Assembly: GCA_028285205.1 (NCBI GenBank)
Contig: JANQQA010000343.1
Span: forward strand, 1-64,000
From: Bythopirellula sp.
GTDB lineage: Bacteria > Planctomycetota > Planctomycetia > Pirellulales > Lacipirellulaceae
Length of the DNA stretch: 64,000 nt
Reading direction: 5' to 3'
Part shown: in pieces, positions 36,263-44,766 of the stretch
Position numbering within the stretch: position 1 is the first letter of the stretch
How the letters are laid out: each line of letters opens with the position of its first letter
The notes under the pieces: generated by a model
Databases searched by the model: none
The model's input: only the letters and a program-made list of their open reading frames with translations
What the model was told of the DNA's origin: nothing
Translations under genes and position numbers: made by a program

Positions 36263-38074
36263 ATGTTCACGACACACCGGCAGATGCGCGACGGAACGAA
36301 CCGCTCGAGAACTTTGCGACTCGAGTCACTTGAAGATCGTCGGATGTTGGCGATCCTCGTGGTCACTGACCTGGGAGACGATACCCTGGCGAACTTGGCC
36401 GGCGACGGCCAACTCTCGCTGCGCGAAGCGGTGGAGGCAATCAACATTGGTGAGCCCGTCGACGGCATCGATCCGATCGCAGGCGACTTTGGCGACAACG
36501 ATACGATCCTGTTTAGTGGGGCCCTTTTCTTGGGGGCACCCAAAACGCTCGCGCTCACAGCGGGGCAACTCGATCTGACCAGCGAAGTGACCATCGCCGG
36601 TCCACTAAACAACCTGCTGACAATCGACGCCCAGCAAAATTCACGCATCTTTGACATCGCCGAAAACGACGACGACTACGTCTTCAACCAATTGACGCTC
36701 ACCGGTGGACTCAACACCGCGCTGGGTGAACAGGGTGGGGCCATCCGTTCGTTTGCGGTCGGTTCGATAGAGGTTCGCAACTCTTACTTGCTCGACAACG
36801 GCACGACCGGGAATTTCGCCCCGGGAGGTGCGGTTTGGACACAAGGTTCGGTCGTGCTGGTTGACAGCGAGATTTCTGACAATCGCACGGAGGGGACCGG
36901 GTCGGCAGGCGGAGGGGTGTTTGCATTTGGTGACATGACCATCACCAACAGCATGATCAACGGCAATCGCACACTAGGGACTTTTTCCAGCGGCGGTGGC
37001 GTGAGCGCGAATGGGACCGTCACGCTGAACAGCAGTACGGTCTCAGCCAACGAGGTCCTCGGTCCCGGTTCGTCCGCTGGCGGCATTCTGGCCATTGCGG
37101 GCCTTGAGATGACTGAGAGTACCGTTTCAGGGAATCAAACCACTGCCGATACGGCGGGTGGCGCAGGCGTTAGTTCCGAGGGTGTGATCAACATCACGCG
37201 CAGCACGATCGTCGACAATCGCGCTTTGGGGGCAAGCTCCGTCGGCGGTGGCGTACGAACCACCGACACCGACATTAATGTCACGGGCTCGATTGTCGCT
37301 AACAACGTTGCCGGTACGTTTAGTGACATTGATCCGGGGACAGGCAGCTTATCCGTCGAGCACAGTCTCGTCGGCGATACGACGGGATTAACGATCCCTC
37401 CCGCCACGAATATTCTAGACCAGGACCCGCTGCTGGGACCGCTGGCTGGTGGCGGACTGACAGAGACGCACTCCCCGCTTCCCGGTAGTCCCGTCATCGA
37501 CGCGGGGGACCCGGCGATTGTCTCGCCACCGGCTCATGATCAGCGCGGCGCGCCCTTCGTCCGTATCGCAGATGGCGATGGTGTAGGTGGAGCAGTGATC
37601 GACATCGGTGCGCATGAAGTGCAAGGCATCCAAAGTTCCGATTTCGATATGGATGGTGATGTCGACGGCCAAGATTTTCTCGCATGGCAGCGCGGCTTCG
37701 GCATTGCGGATGCCACTGCCACCGACGGAGATGCCGACGACGACAGCGACGTGGACAGCCACGATCTGGCTGTTTGGCGACAACAGTACGGCGCGGCCCC
37801 GCCAAGACTGGGAACCGCCACTTCGCCCGCCGACGCGCTGGATGCGGTGTTGGGCATCGAGTTCGGCGATTCCGAGTCAGACGAGAGCGACGGCGTGGCG
37901 CTTCAGCCTGTCGTACTTGCGGATGAGACGGCTCGAGACCAGGTATTCGCACGGAGCATCTCCGCCTCGTCAGCGCATGCGACGGTCGCCCACGAGGTCG
38001 AGCGGGAACGTGCTAGCAAGCGAGCGGCGGCTGAGTGGTCGCTCGCTAAGGATGCGATCGCAAGCCAACTCTGA
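36263..38074 (+). CDS. Beta-helix surface protein with CSLREA-like start and dockerin repeats
   Basis: 603 residues from the ATG at 36263; a TTG four codons upstream is possible. It begins MFTTHRQMRD, followed by LRLESLEDRRMLAILV, the canonical planctomycete motif, and GDGQLSLREAVEAIN (CSLREA-like). Beta-helix turns follow (GNFAPGGAVWTQGSVVLVDS, SSGGGVSANGTVTLNSSTVS, AGGAGVSSEGVINITRSTIV). The anchor-Q-like ending is GGLTETHSPLPGSPVIDAGDP and VIDIGAHEVQG. Dockerin loops are DFDMDGDVDGQDFLAWQRGF and DGDADDDSDVDSHDLAVW. The acidic/Ala tail lacks the WLD element of its relatives. Export is inferred. It is about half the beta-helix length of the 26992 protein. Confidence 0.88.
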   Translation: MFTTHRQMRDGTNRSRTLRLESLEDRRMLAILVVTDLGDDTLANLAGDGQLSLREAVEAINIGEPVDGIDPIAGDFGDNDTILFSGALFLGAPKTLALTAGQLDLTSEVTIAGPLNNLLTIDAQQNSRIFDIAENDDDYVFNQLTLTGGLNTALGEQGGAIRSFAVGSIEVRNSYLLDNGTTGNFAPGGAVWTQGSVVLVDSEISDNRTEGTGSAGGGVFAFGDMTITNSMINGNRTLGTFSSGGGVSANGTVTLNSSTVSANEVLGPGSSAGGILAIAGLEMTESTVSGNQTTADTAGGAGVSSEGVINITRSTIVDNRALGASSVGGGVRTTDTDINVTGSIVANNVAGTFSDIDPGTGSLSVEHSLVGDTTGLTIPPATNILDQDPLLGPLAGGGLTETHSPLPGSPVIDAGDPAIVSPPAHDQRGAPFVRIADGDGVGGAVIDIGAHEVQGIQSSDFDMDGDVDGQDFLAWQRGFGIADATATDGDADDDSDVDSHDLAVWRQQYGAAPPRLGTATSPADALDAVLGIEFGDSESDESDGVALQPVVLADETARDQVFARSISASSAHATVAHEVERERASKRAAAEWSLAKDAIASQL

Positions 38075-38145
38075 GCCAGGTGATCAGCCGCGACAGAAGT
38101 GCTAGCATCAGCTGCGTTGAACCAGTTCTCATGGGTCACCTGGCT
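38074..38145. repeat. Inverted repeat after beta-helix gene
   Basis: AGCCAGGTGA at 38074-38083 (starting at the stop codon) pairs with TCACCTGGCT at 38136-38145, with a 52-base spacer. An inner CAGC/GCTG could extend it. Possible transcript 3' structure; no U-tract. Confidence 0.4.
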
Positions 38146-38294
38146 GCAGTGCCAACGAAGGAATTGCCGTCAACACGCTCGACGTAACTCCCGGTTCGCC
38201 CGCCTCTGCGAGCTGACGTTGACCGCGTTTGCCGATGCACTAAAATCTTACCTCCCTTAACTTTATTGCCTTCCGTCCCGCTCCCCGCCCGCCG

Positions 38295-39917
38295 ATGACG
38301 ACCTTGATGACCGAGCCTTCGAGCAATCAGGACCACGAACCCTCCGCCCTGGAAGCCGCCCGCCGTGAGAAAATGAAGCGGCTCGTCGATCTGGGCATCG
38401 ACCCCTGGGGCCAACGGTTTGACGATCGCACGCTCATCGGCGATATCCGCGCCCGCGCAGGCGAAGTCGTCTATCAAGTTGACGGCAAGGACATTCCGCT
38501 GCCCGACTTTGACAACGCCCCCGAAGATTTCAACTTCCGCCAGTGGAAGGCCGACCAGGGTGAAGGAGAGATGATTGGGCCTAAGTTCCGCGCTGCTGGA
38601 AGGATCATGCTCCAGCGCGGCCAGGGCAAGATGAAGTTCATCAACATTCGAGACTTAACTGGCGATATCCAGTTGATGATCGGCAAAAAACAGGTTGGCG
38701 ACGATTGGGCAGTCGTCGAGCAGCTCGACCTGGGCGACATCATAGGTGTTGAGGGCGATCTTGGGCGAACAAATACAGGCGAGTTGTCCATTTTCGCAGA
38801 GCGGATCTATTTCCTCACAAAGTCCATCGAGACGCCGCCAGACAAGCACTCGGGACTGCAGGACGCTGAACTTCGCCAACGGCAGCGCTACCTCGACCTG
38901 ATCCACACCGACGGCATGCTGCCGCGATTTCTCGATCGCACCAAGATCGTGCGTTCGATTCGCGAAACGCTCAACGCACAGCAGTTCGTCGAAGTCGAAG
39001 GACCCACGCTTCACAGCATTGCCGGCGGGGCCGCCGCTCGGCCGTTCCAGACGCACCACAACGCCCTAGACATCGAGCTCACGCTGCGGATCGCTCTGGA
39101 ATTACACCTCAAGAGGCTGATGGTCGGTGGCATCGAACGCGTTTACGAACTGGGTCGCGTCTATCGCAACGAGGGTATCGATCAGACGCACAACCCCGAG
39201 TTCACGATGCTCGAGGTCTATCAGGCGTACGGTGACTATCGCTCGATGATGGATCTTACCGAGGCGTGCATTTGCAATGCGATTCTCGCGATGCGCGAGG
39301 GGCCAGGAGGCAGGGGGCAGGCAGCGGGGAACGAACCGTATCTTCTGGACTGGGCAGGCAAGCAGATTGATTTCACGCCACCGTTCCAAAGAGCAACCTA
39401 CGACGAGTTGTTCCGAGAGCACGCCGGTGTGGACCCATCCGACGAGGCGGCGATTTCGGAACTGGCCAAGTCGCTGCACATCGACACCGCTGGACGGCAT
39501 CCCGACGTTATCAAGAACGACGTGTTCGAGGAAAAGGTGGAGGATGCGCTGATCGGTCCGATCTTCGTGATGGACTACCCCAGCAGCATCTGCCCGCTCA
39601 CCAAGCGCAAGCGTGACAATCCGGCGATCGCCGAACGCTTCGAACTGTTCGTCCACGGGATGGAACTGGCTAACGCCTACACCGAGCTGAACGACCCCGA
39701 CCTGCAGGAAGAACTGTTCAAAACGCAACTGGCCGGCCTCGACGAGGAAGAATCGATGGCCAAGATGGACCATGACTTCATCCGCGCGCTGCGTTACGGT
39801 ATGCCACCGGCGGGCGGACTAGGCATCGGCATCGATCGACTCGTCATGCTGCTGACCGACACTCAATCAATTCGCGACGTGATTTTGTTTCCGCTGCTCA
39901 GGCCGGAGAAATCGTAG
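38295..39917 (+). CDS. lysS: Lysyl-tRNA synthetase, class II
   Basis: 540 residues. N-terminal OB-fold anticodon-binding domain (ALEAARREKMKRLVDLG, AAGRIMLQRGQGKMKFINIR). Class II motif 2 region is ERVYELGRVYRNEGIDQTHN followed by PEFTMLEVYQAYGDY. Motif 3 is GLGIGIDRLVMLLTD. It charges tRNA-Lys in the cytoplasm. Around residue 335 there is an unusual GPGGRGQAAGNE stretch encoded by a G-rich run (39299-39330); bacterial LysRS normally goes directly from the helix to the Y-x-G segment, so this looks like an in-frame insertion. The lol genes follow after 55 bases. Confidence 0.95.
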   Translation: MTTLMTEPSSNQDHEPSALEAARREKMKRLVDLGIDPWGQRFDDRTLIGDIRARAGEVVYQVDGKDIPLPDFDNAPEDFNFRQWKADQGEGEMIGPKFRAAGRIMLQRGQGKMKFINIRDLTGDIQLMIGKKQVGDDWAVVEQLDLGDIIGVEGDLGRTNTGELSIFAERIYFLTKSIETPPDKHSGLQDAELRQRQRYLDLIHTDGMLPRFLDRTKIVRSIRETLNAQQFVEVEGPTLHSIAGGAAARPFQTHHNALDIELTLRIALELHLKRLMVGGIERVYELGRVYRNEGIDQTHNPEFTMLEVYQAYGDYRSMMDLTEACICNAILAMREGPGGRGQAAGNEPYLLDWAGKQIDFTPPFQRATYDELFREHAGVDPSDEAAISELAKSLHIDTAGRHPDVIKNDVFEEKVEDALIGPIFVMDYPSSICPLTKRKRDNPAIAERFELFVHGMELANAYTELNDPDLQEELFKTQLAGLDEEESMAKMDHDFIRALRYGMPPAGGLGIGIDRLVMLLTDTQSIRDVILFPLLRPEKS

Positions 39918-39972
39918 GAAGCGACTAGCTTTCAGCGATTCAGCTGTTAGCCCAACTCCCAAGGACGGGACC

Positions 39973-41496
39973 ATGTACAAACTTCTGCTTTGCTGGCGTT
40001 ATCTTCGCACTCGCTATATCGCGCTGATCTGCATCGTTAGCATCATGCTCGGCGTGGCCACGCTCATTGTGACCAATGCGGTGATGGCTGGTTTCTCGGA
40101 AGAGATGCAAGTCCGTATGAAGGGCATGATGGGCGATGTGATCATCGAAGCGCGCTCGATGAATGGTGCTTTCGACGCGGAGAGCAAGATTGCCCGCATC
40201 AAACACTTACTCGGCGATTCGCTGGTCGGAATCACCCCGACCGTCCGCGTACCGGCGATTCTCTCCACGGAGACCGAGCAGGGTAGCGTCACCCAACAGA
40301 TCATGCTGGTTGGCATCGACGAGCAGACGTACTGCGATGTGAGCATCTTCGGCGAGTACCTCCAACACCCGCAAAACCGCGAGCAGCTCAACTTTCAGCT
40401 GAAGGAAGGCGGCTACGATGTCTACGATCACACGGCCAGCTCGCCCGCAGAAGCCAAGCCGCGCACGGACATGAAAGACGCTGGATGGCATCGTCGGCGC
40501 AAGTACGCTGCATTCAAGAAACGGCAAGAGCGCTATCTGCAGGCACAGAACGCCACACCAGCTAATGCGGGCGATCCGTTCGCCGACGCGCTTCGAGCCA
40601 ACGGAGAAACGGAAGGTCGCGACTTTGACCCCGCCGTCGAGCAGCACACCGGCATTGTGCTTGGCTTCGGCCTGGCAAGCTGGCGAGATTCCAATGGTGC
40701 CGATCACTTCCGTACGCTGCCAGGGCTCGACGTGGCGGTGAGTTTTCCCAATGCCGCACTCCCACCCAAGGCGATCAGCGAAAACTACACCGTCGTCGAT
40801 CTGTACGAGAGCGGATTGGGCGAGTTTGATTCAAATATCGCGTTTGCGCCTCTCCGAGCATTGCAAACGAGTCGCGGACTGGTTGATCCGACAACGGGTG
40901 TGGCCCGATTTAATGCGATCATGCTTAAGTTGCAGGACGAGGTCGACGCGATCGAAGTGCGCAACGCGCTGCGAACTGAGTTCTCCAGCCAACTGTTTCG
41001 CGTCAGCACGTGGCGCGACCAGCAGAACTCGCTGCTGCAGGCGATTCAGATGGAAACCGTGCTGCTCAATCTGTTGCTGTTCATGATAATCGCCGTAGCA
41101 GGCTTTGGCATCTTCGCGATTTTCTTGATGATCGTGGTCGAGAAGACTCGCGACATCGGCATCCTCAAATCTCTCGGCGCATCGAGTCGAGGCGTGATGG
41201 GAATCTTCCTCAGCTATGGTTTGACGTTAGGCTTGGTCGGTGCGACCGCTGGACTGGCCCTGGGGATCCTCCTTGAGCGGAATATCAATACCGTCAAGGA
41301 CTGGGTCGCTTGGGTGACTGGGCAGCCGATTTTTGATCCTTCGGTCTATTTCTTTCACGAGATTCCCACGCTTGTTAATCCGTTGGCCGTCGTCTGGATT
41401 TGCGTCGGTGCGATTGCGATCGCGGTGCTCTCGAGCATCTTCCCCGCTTGGCGTGCTTCTCGCCTCCATCCCGTAAGGGCACTTCGCTATGAGTAA
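39973..41496 (+). CDS. LolC/LolE-type ABC transporter permease
   Basis: 507 residues. An N-terminal helix (RYIALICIVSIMLGVATLIV) lies close to the family's LRTRY motif. A large extracytoplasmic region contains the MacB/LolE periplasmic fold. Three C-terminal helices follow: VLLNLLLFMIIAVAGFGIFA, GLTLGLVGATAGLALGILL and VWICVGAIAIAVLSSIFPAW, ending ASRLHPVRALRYE, the standard LolC/E ending. The family moves lipoproteins from the inner membrane outward, or exports other substrates. It carries an insert of roughly 70 residues (AGWHRRRKYAAFKKRQERYL) that is charged and possibly helical. The next gene overlaps it by eight bases. Confidence 0.9.
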   Translation: MYKLLLCWRYLRTRYIALICIVSIMLGVATLIVTNAVMAGFSEEMQVRMKGMMGDVIIEARSMNGAFDAESKIARIKHLLGDSLVGITPTVRVPAILSTETEQGSVTQQIMLVGIDEQTYCDVSIFGEYLQHPQNREQLNFQLKEGGYDVYDHTASSPAEAKPRTDMKDAGWHRRRKYAAFKKRQERYLQAQNATPANAGDPFADALRANGETEGRDFDPAVEQHTGIVLGFGLASWRDSNGADHFRTLPGLDVAVSFPNAALPPKAISENYTVVDLYESGLGEFDSNIAFAPLRALQTSRGLVDPTTGVARFNAIMLKLQDEVDAIEVRNALRTEFSSQLFRVSTWRDQQNSLLQAIQMETVLLNLLLFMIIAVAGFGIFAIFLMIVVEKTRDIGILKSLGASSRGVMGIFLSYGLTLGLVGATAGLALGILLERNINTVKDWVAWVTGQPIFDPSVYFFHEIPTLVNPLAVVWICVGAIAIAVLSSIFPAWRASRLHPVRALRYE

Positions 41497-42256
41497 TTTG
41501 CAGACCGCTCCCTGGACGTCACCCGCACCGGTCGCGCAACCGACGCCGCTGAAGTTGCACGCCAAGGAGCAACTGGCCGCTCACGACTTGTTCAAGAGCT
41601 ACCAAAAGGGATCGCTGGGGATCCCCGTGTTGCAAGGCATCAACATGTCGGTGTACGAGGGTGAGTTTCTCTCGATCGTTGGCCAGAGCGGATGCGGTAA
41701 GAGCACCTTGCTACATCTGTTGGGCACACTCGACCAACCCGATGCCGGTGAGGTGCACTTCGACGGGCATCGAATCGATAATCTACCGGCACGCAGTCGC
41801 GACGTGCTGCGAAATCGCTACTTCGGCATGATCTTTCAGTTCTATCACTTGCTGCCTGAGCTGACGACGTTGCAAAATGTGCTCGCCCCCGCACTGATCG
41901 CCGAGAGCACATTCGGCTACTGGCGTCGGCGGGGTGATTATCAACGGCGTGCGATGGAACTGCTGGAGTTGGTCGGACTGAGCGAGCGGGCGAAGCACAA
42001 GCCTAGTGAACTCTCTGGGGGCGAAATGCAACGGGCGGCGATCGCTCGGGCACTGTTACTAGAGCCAAAAGTACTGTTGGCCGACGAGCCGACCGGAAAT
42101 CTAGACCGCGCCACGGGTGAGCAAATCATGGCAGTGCTGCGTGAGTTGAACCGCGAGCAAAAGCTCACTATAGTCATGGTGACGCACGACGGCTGGATTT
42201 CGCAGCAAGCCGATCGCGAAGTACGCTTGGTCGAGGGTCGGATTGTAGCTGCGTGA
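41489..42256 (+). CDS. lolD: LolD-type ABC transporter ATP-binding protein
   Basis: 255 residues. Walker A is IVGQSGCGKSTLLHLLGTLD, with the Q-loop FQFYHLLPELTTLQNV. ABC signature LSGGEMQRAAIARALL and Walker B VLLADEPTGNLD are complete; the switch His is in MVTHD. It powers the permease encoded immediately upstream; the 8-base gene overlap supports coupled translation. A leading ~30-residue extension precedes the core. Substrate is inferred from the family; MacB-type export is also possible. Confidence 0.93.
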   Translation: MSNLQTAPWTSPAPVAQPTPLKLHAKEQLAAHDLFKSYQKGSLGIPVLQGINMSVYEGEFLSIVGQSGCGKSTLLHLLGTLDQPDAGEVHFDGHRIDNLPARSRDVLRNRYFGMIFQFYHLLPELTTLQNVLAPALIAESTFGYWRRRGDYQRRAMELLELVGLSERAKHKPSELSGGEMQRAAIARALLLEPKVLLADEPTGNLDRATGEQIMAVLRELNREQKLTIVMVTHDGWISQQADREVRLVEGRIVAA

Positions 42257-42300
42257 CTTCGCCGCGAACCCATCTAGCTGTTTTGCTGTCGAGAATACCA

Positions 42301-42320
42301 TCACGGAGCCGCTACCGTGA
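42301..42320 (+). repeat. Short hairpin between lolD and ilvE
   Basis: TCACGG and CCGTGA flank an 8-base loop (AGCCGCTA) 45 bases after the lolD stop. Possible weak transcript end; no U-tract. Confidence 0.35.
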
Positions 42321-42408
42321 GGGAACGCTCTGGATGTAATCTTCCGCGATCCCTCGCGGTCGCGGCTCGACTTTCCCCTCTTTGCACGTCTCAAGAAAAC
42401 ACGACTAC

Positions 42409-43266
42409 ATGTCTCGCCAAGTCTACATCAACGGGCAACTCTTCCCGCAAGAAGAGGCCACCATCAGCGTGTTTGATCATGGATTGCTGTACGGCGACGG
42501 CGTTTTTGAGGGACTGCGTGCCTACGGGGGAAAGATATTTCGCTTAGAGCAGCATGTGCGTAGGCTCTACGAATCGGCCAAGGCGATCTGCCTGGAGATT
42601 CCGCTGTCAGAAACCGAAATGTGTCAGGCGCACAACGAGACGATTGCCGCCAACGACATTCAGGACGGCTACATCCGTTCGATCGTCACGCGAGGCGCTG
42701 GCACCCTCGGACTCGACCCCAACCGCTGCAGCAATCCGCAAGTGATTATCATCGCGGATGCGATCACCCTGTACCCCGACGAACTCTACGAAAAGGGTCT
42801 GGAGATCATCACGGCTAGCACCATTCGTAATCATCCGGCGGCGCTCAGTCCGCGCATCAAATCGCTCAATTACCTGAACAACATCCTGGCCAAGATGGAA
42901 GGCCTGCAAGCGGGATGTATCGAAGCGTTGATGCTGAATCACAAAGGTGAAATTGCCGAATGCACGGGCGATAACATCTTTCTGGTGCGGGATGGCGTAC
43001 TGATGACCCCGCCGATGGACGCAGGCATTCTGGGCGGCGTCACTCGCGATGCGGTGGTCGAGCTCGCCGCTGAGGCGGGCATCGAAGTGCAAAAAGTGAC
43101 GCTCACGCGCCACGATCTTTTCATTGCCGATGAGTGCTTCCTGACCGGCACCGCCGCTGAAGTGATCCCGGTCGTGAAAGTCGACGACCGCACCATTGGT
43201 AGCGGAAAACCAGGCCCCGTGACGCTCGATCTGAAAGAGCGTTTTCACAAGCTGACGCGGTCCTAA
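42409..43266 (+). CDS. ilvE: Branched-chain amino acid aminotransferase
   Basis: 285 residues from the ATG at 42409 (MSRQVYINGQLFPQEEA). A TTG nine codons upstream is less likely. ISVFDHGLLYGDGVFEGLRA is the fold-type IV aminotransferase motif. The PLP Lys is in SPRIKSLNYLNNILAKMEG, and the phosphate-binding segment is GDNIFLVRDGVL followed by GILGGVTRDAVVELA. The last part has ECFLTGTAAEVIPVVKVDDR. It catalyses the last step of Val/Leu/Ile synthesis using PLP and glutamate. It stands alone here, downstream of lolD. Confidence 0.93.
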   Translation: MSRQVYINGQLFPQEEATISVFDHGLLYGDGVFEGLRAYGGKIFRLEQHVRRLYESAKAICLEIPLSETEMCQAHNETIAANDIQDGYIRSIVTRGAGTLGLDPNRCSNPQVIIIADAITLYPDELYEKGLEIITASTIRNHPAALSPRIKSLNYLNNILAKMEGLQAGCIEALMLNHKGEIAECTGDNIFLVRDGVLMTPPMDAGILGGVTRDAVVELAAEAGIEVQKVTLTRHDLFIADECFLTGTAAEVIPVVKVDDRTIGSGKPGPVTLDLKERFHKLTRS

Positions 43267-43386
43267 ACTCGCTACGACCGAAACGATCGGCCATACCGGT
43301 GGTCTTGCGCAGTGACTCCGGAAAATGCACTAGACTTGCGTTGAGTGAGTTGCATTTTCACTTTCCACACCAGCAGGAGTCGAGCG

Positions 43387-43785
43387 ATGGGAGCCGAACC
43401 TTACGATTACTTCGTAGCCTATGAAGAAGACGTCCAGGCGGCACTGGAAAAGCTGCGAGCCGAGGTGTTCGCTAGCGGCGAGTACCGCGGCGCTGAGTAC
43501 GGTCCTGCCTCTCCGGAGGAAGCGCTTGAAATGATGGATGCCGACGGTACCGGATCGATACTCGACATTGAGCAGATCACGTCGACGCCCGATTTCTGCT
43601 GTGCCGCCCCGTTTACAAGTGACGAACTCGAGGAGTACTTCGGCACTGAGCGACCGACGCGAGAAGACCTCGACATCGGTGACATGTTCTGGGACGAACT
43701 AGAGCGTGGACAGGCACGCTACATGACGGTCTACGAAAACGATTCGCCCAAAGAGCTCTACTTCGTCGGCTACTCGTTCGATTGA
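43387..43785 (+). CDS. Small acidic protein of unknown function
   Basis: 132 residues from the ATG at 43387, with AGGAG about 9 bases upstream; an earlier TTG at 43345 looks like leader. [20 protein letters not shown], then [20 protein letters not shown] and [11 protein letters not shown]. It is rich in Asp/Glu, contains a Cys-Cys pair, and has no signal peptide or membrane helix, so it is likely cytoplasmic. I do not recognise the family. The clear start and conserved-looking layout support a real gene. Confidence 0.7.
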   Translation: MGAEPYDYFVAYEEDVQAALEKLRAEVFASGEYRGAEYGPASPEEALEMMDADGTGSILDIEQITSTPDFCCAAPFTSDELEEYFGTERPTREDLDIGDMFWDELERGQARYMTVYENDSPKELYFVGYSFD

Positions 43786-43829
43786 CGAGTGCGTCCAGCG
43801 ATAATTGCAAGCACAGAAACGCGGCTTAG

Positions 43830-44615
43830 TCACTTCGACTGGCCGCGTACTACGTCCTTTTCGCTGCGGCTCGCCAAGAAGTCTTTGTTGTCGACCTTCT
43901 CGAAGCTCGCCAGGTAGTTGCGAACTTCTTCGACCTGAGCTCGGTCCTCGCGTGACAGACGCCACGAAAACAAATGCGTCGCGCGCAAGGGGCTTCCCTT
44001 CGAGTCGATCTTGCGGCGGATTTCGACCGGGACGACACCGTGCTTTTCGAGTGCGGCGTTCAGCGCCAGTCGGGGCCCGGGAGGTGGCGCGCCGTGCATC
44101 ATCACGTTGAGCCGTGAGTACCAATCCACGAATTTGCGATACTCCTTGAGTGTCGCCTGATCTTCGGCGGGGATTGTGGCGACCGTGTAGTTCCATTGTT
44201 CGCTATCGAGCGTGAGTTGCCCCGTGCCTGCGTCGAACGACTCTTTGAAGTCAGGCTCGGCCGAGAACTTGAGCATCTCGTCTTCTTGCTCCTTAGCCCA
44301 CTTGGTCAGCTTGTCCATCAGTCCTTCGATTCTGGTGGTCGAGACCTCGGTGCGGCGTTTCGACTGCAAATCAAGCAGGATGAACTGCCCTTCGCGCGTT
44401 TCGCTCGGCAGGCGAAATACGGCGACCTCCTCACGTTCTTTGGAGAAATCGTAGACCGTCCCGGAATCGAATAGCGTGACCGTGTGACTGAGCGACTCAC
44501 TTTCACTGCCTTCGTACACATCGGTTTCGATGCGTAGCTCGCCCGCGTTGATCGGGGCAACGAAACCAATTGAGAGCATCGTGAGGATTGTCGGCAGAGG
44601 GCGGAGAACGGACAT
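43830..44615 (-). CDS. Exported protein of unknown function
   Basis: 261 residues. The N-terminus (MSVLRPLPTILTMLSIGFVA then PINAG) is a plausible signal peptide. The mature part starts ELRIETDVYEGSESES and contains YDFSKEREEVAVFRLPSETR, a Glu/Lys-rich helical middle, and a Lys/Arg-rich C-terminal half. No catalytic motif recognised. Planctomycete hypothetical; periplasmic location inferred. It converges with the small acidic protein (44 bases between stops). Confidence 0.65.
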   Translation of the reverse strand: MSVLRPLPTILTMLSIGFVAPINAGELRIETDVYEGSESESLSHTVTLFDSGTVYDFSKEREEVAVFRLPSETREGQFILLDLQSKRRTEVSTTRIEGLMDKLTKWAKEQEDEMLKFSAEPDFKESFDAGTGQLTLDSEQWNYTVATIPAEDQATLKEYRKFVDWYSRLNVMMHGAPPPGPRLALNAALEKHGVVPVEIRRKIDSKGSPLRATHLFSWRLSREDRAQVEEVRNYLASFEKVDNKDFLASRSEKDVVRGQSK

Positions 44616-44766
44616 GGCACAGGATTCCTAGACCGGGTGTGCGGAGTAGCTTTCGGGAGGCTGAGAATACGTGCAGCGGTCAGACGTGTAAATGTCGGTT
44701 CTATCGCTGCTAGCAACCGGGGTCGCTAGCAGGTTGGCTACCGAGCTGGCTGCGACTGGTCGCGAG

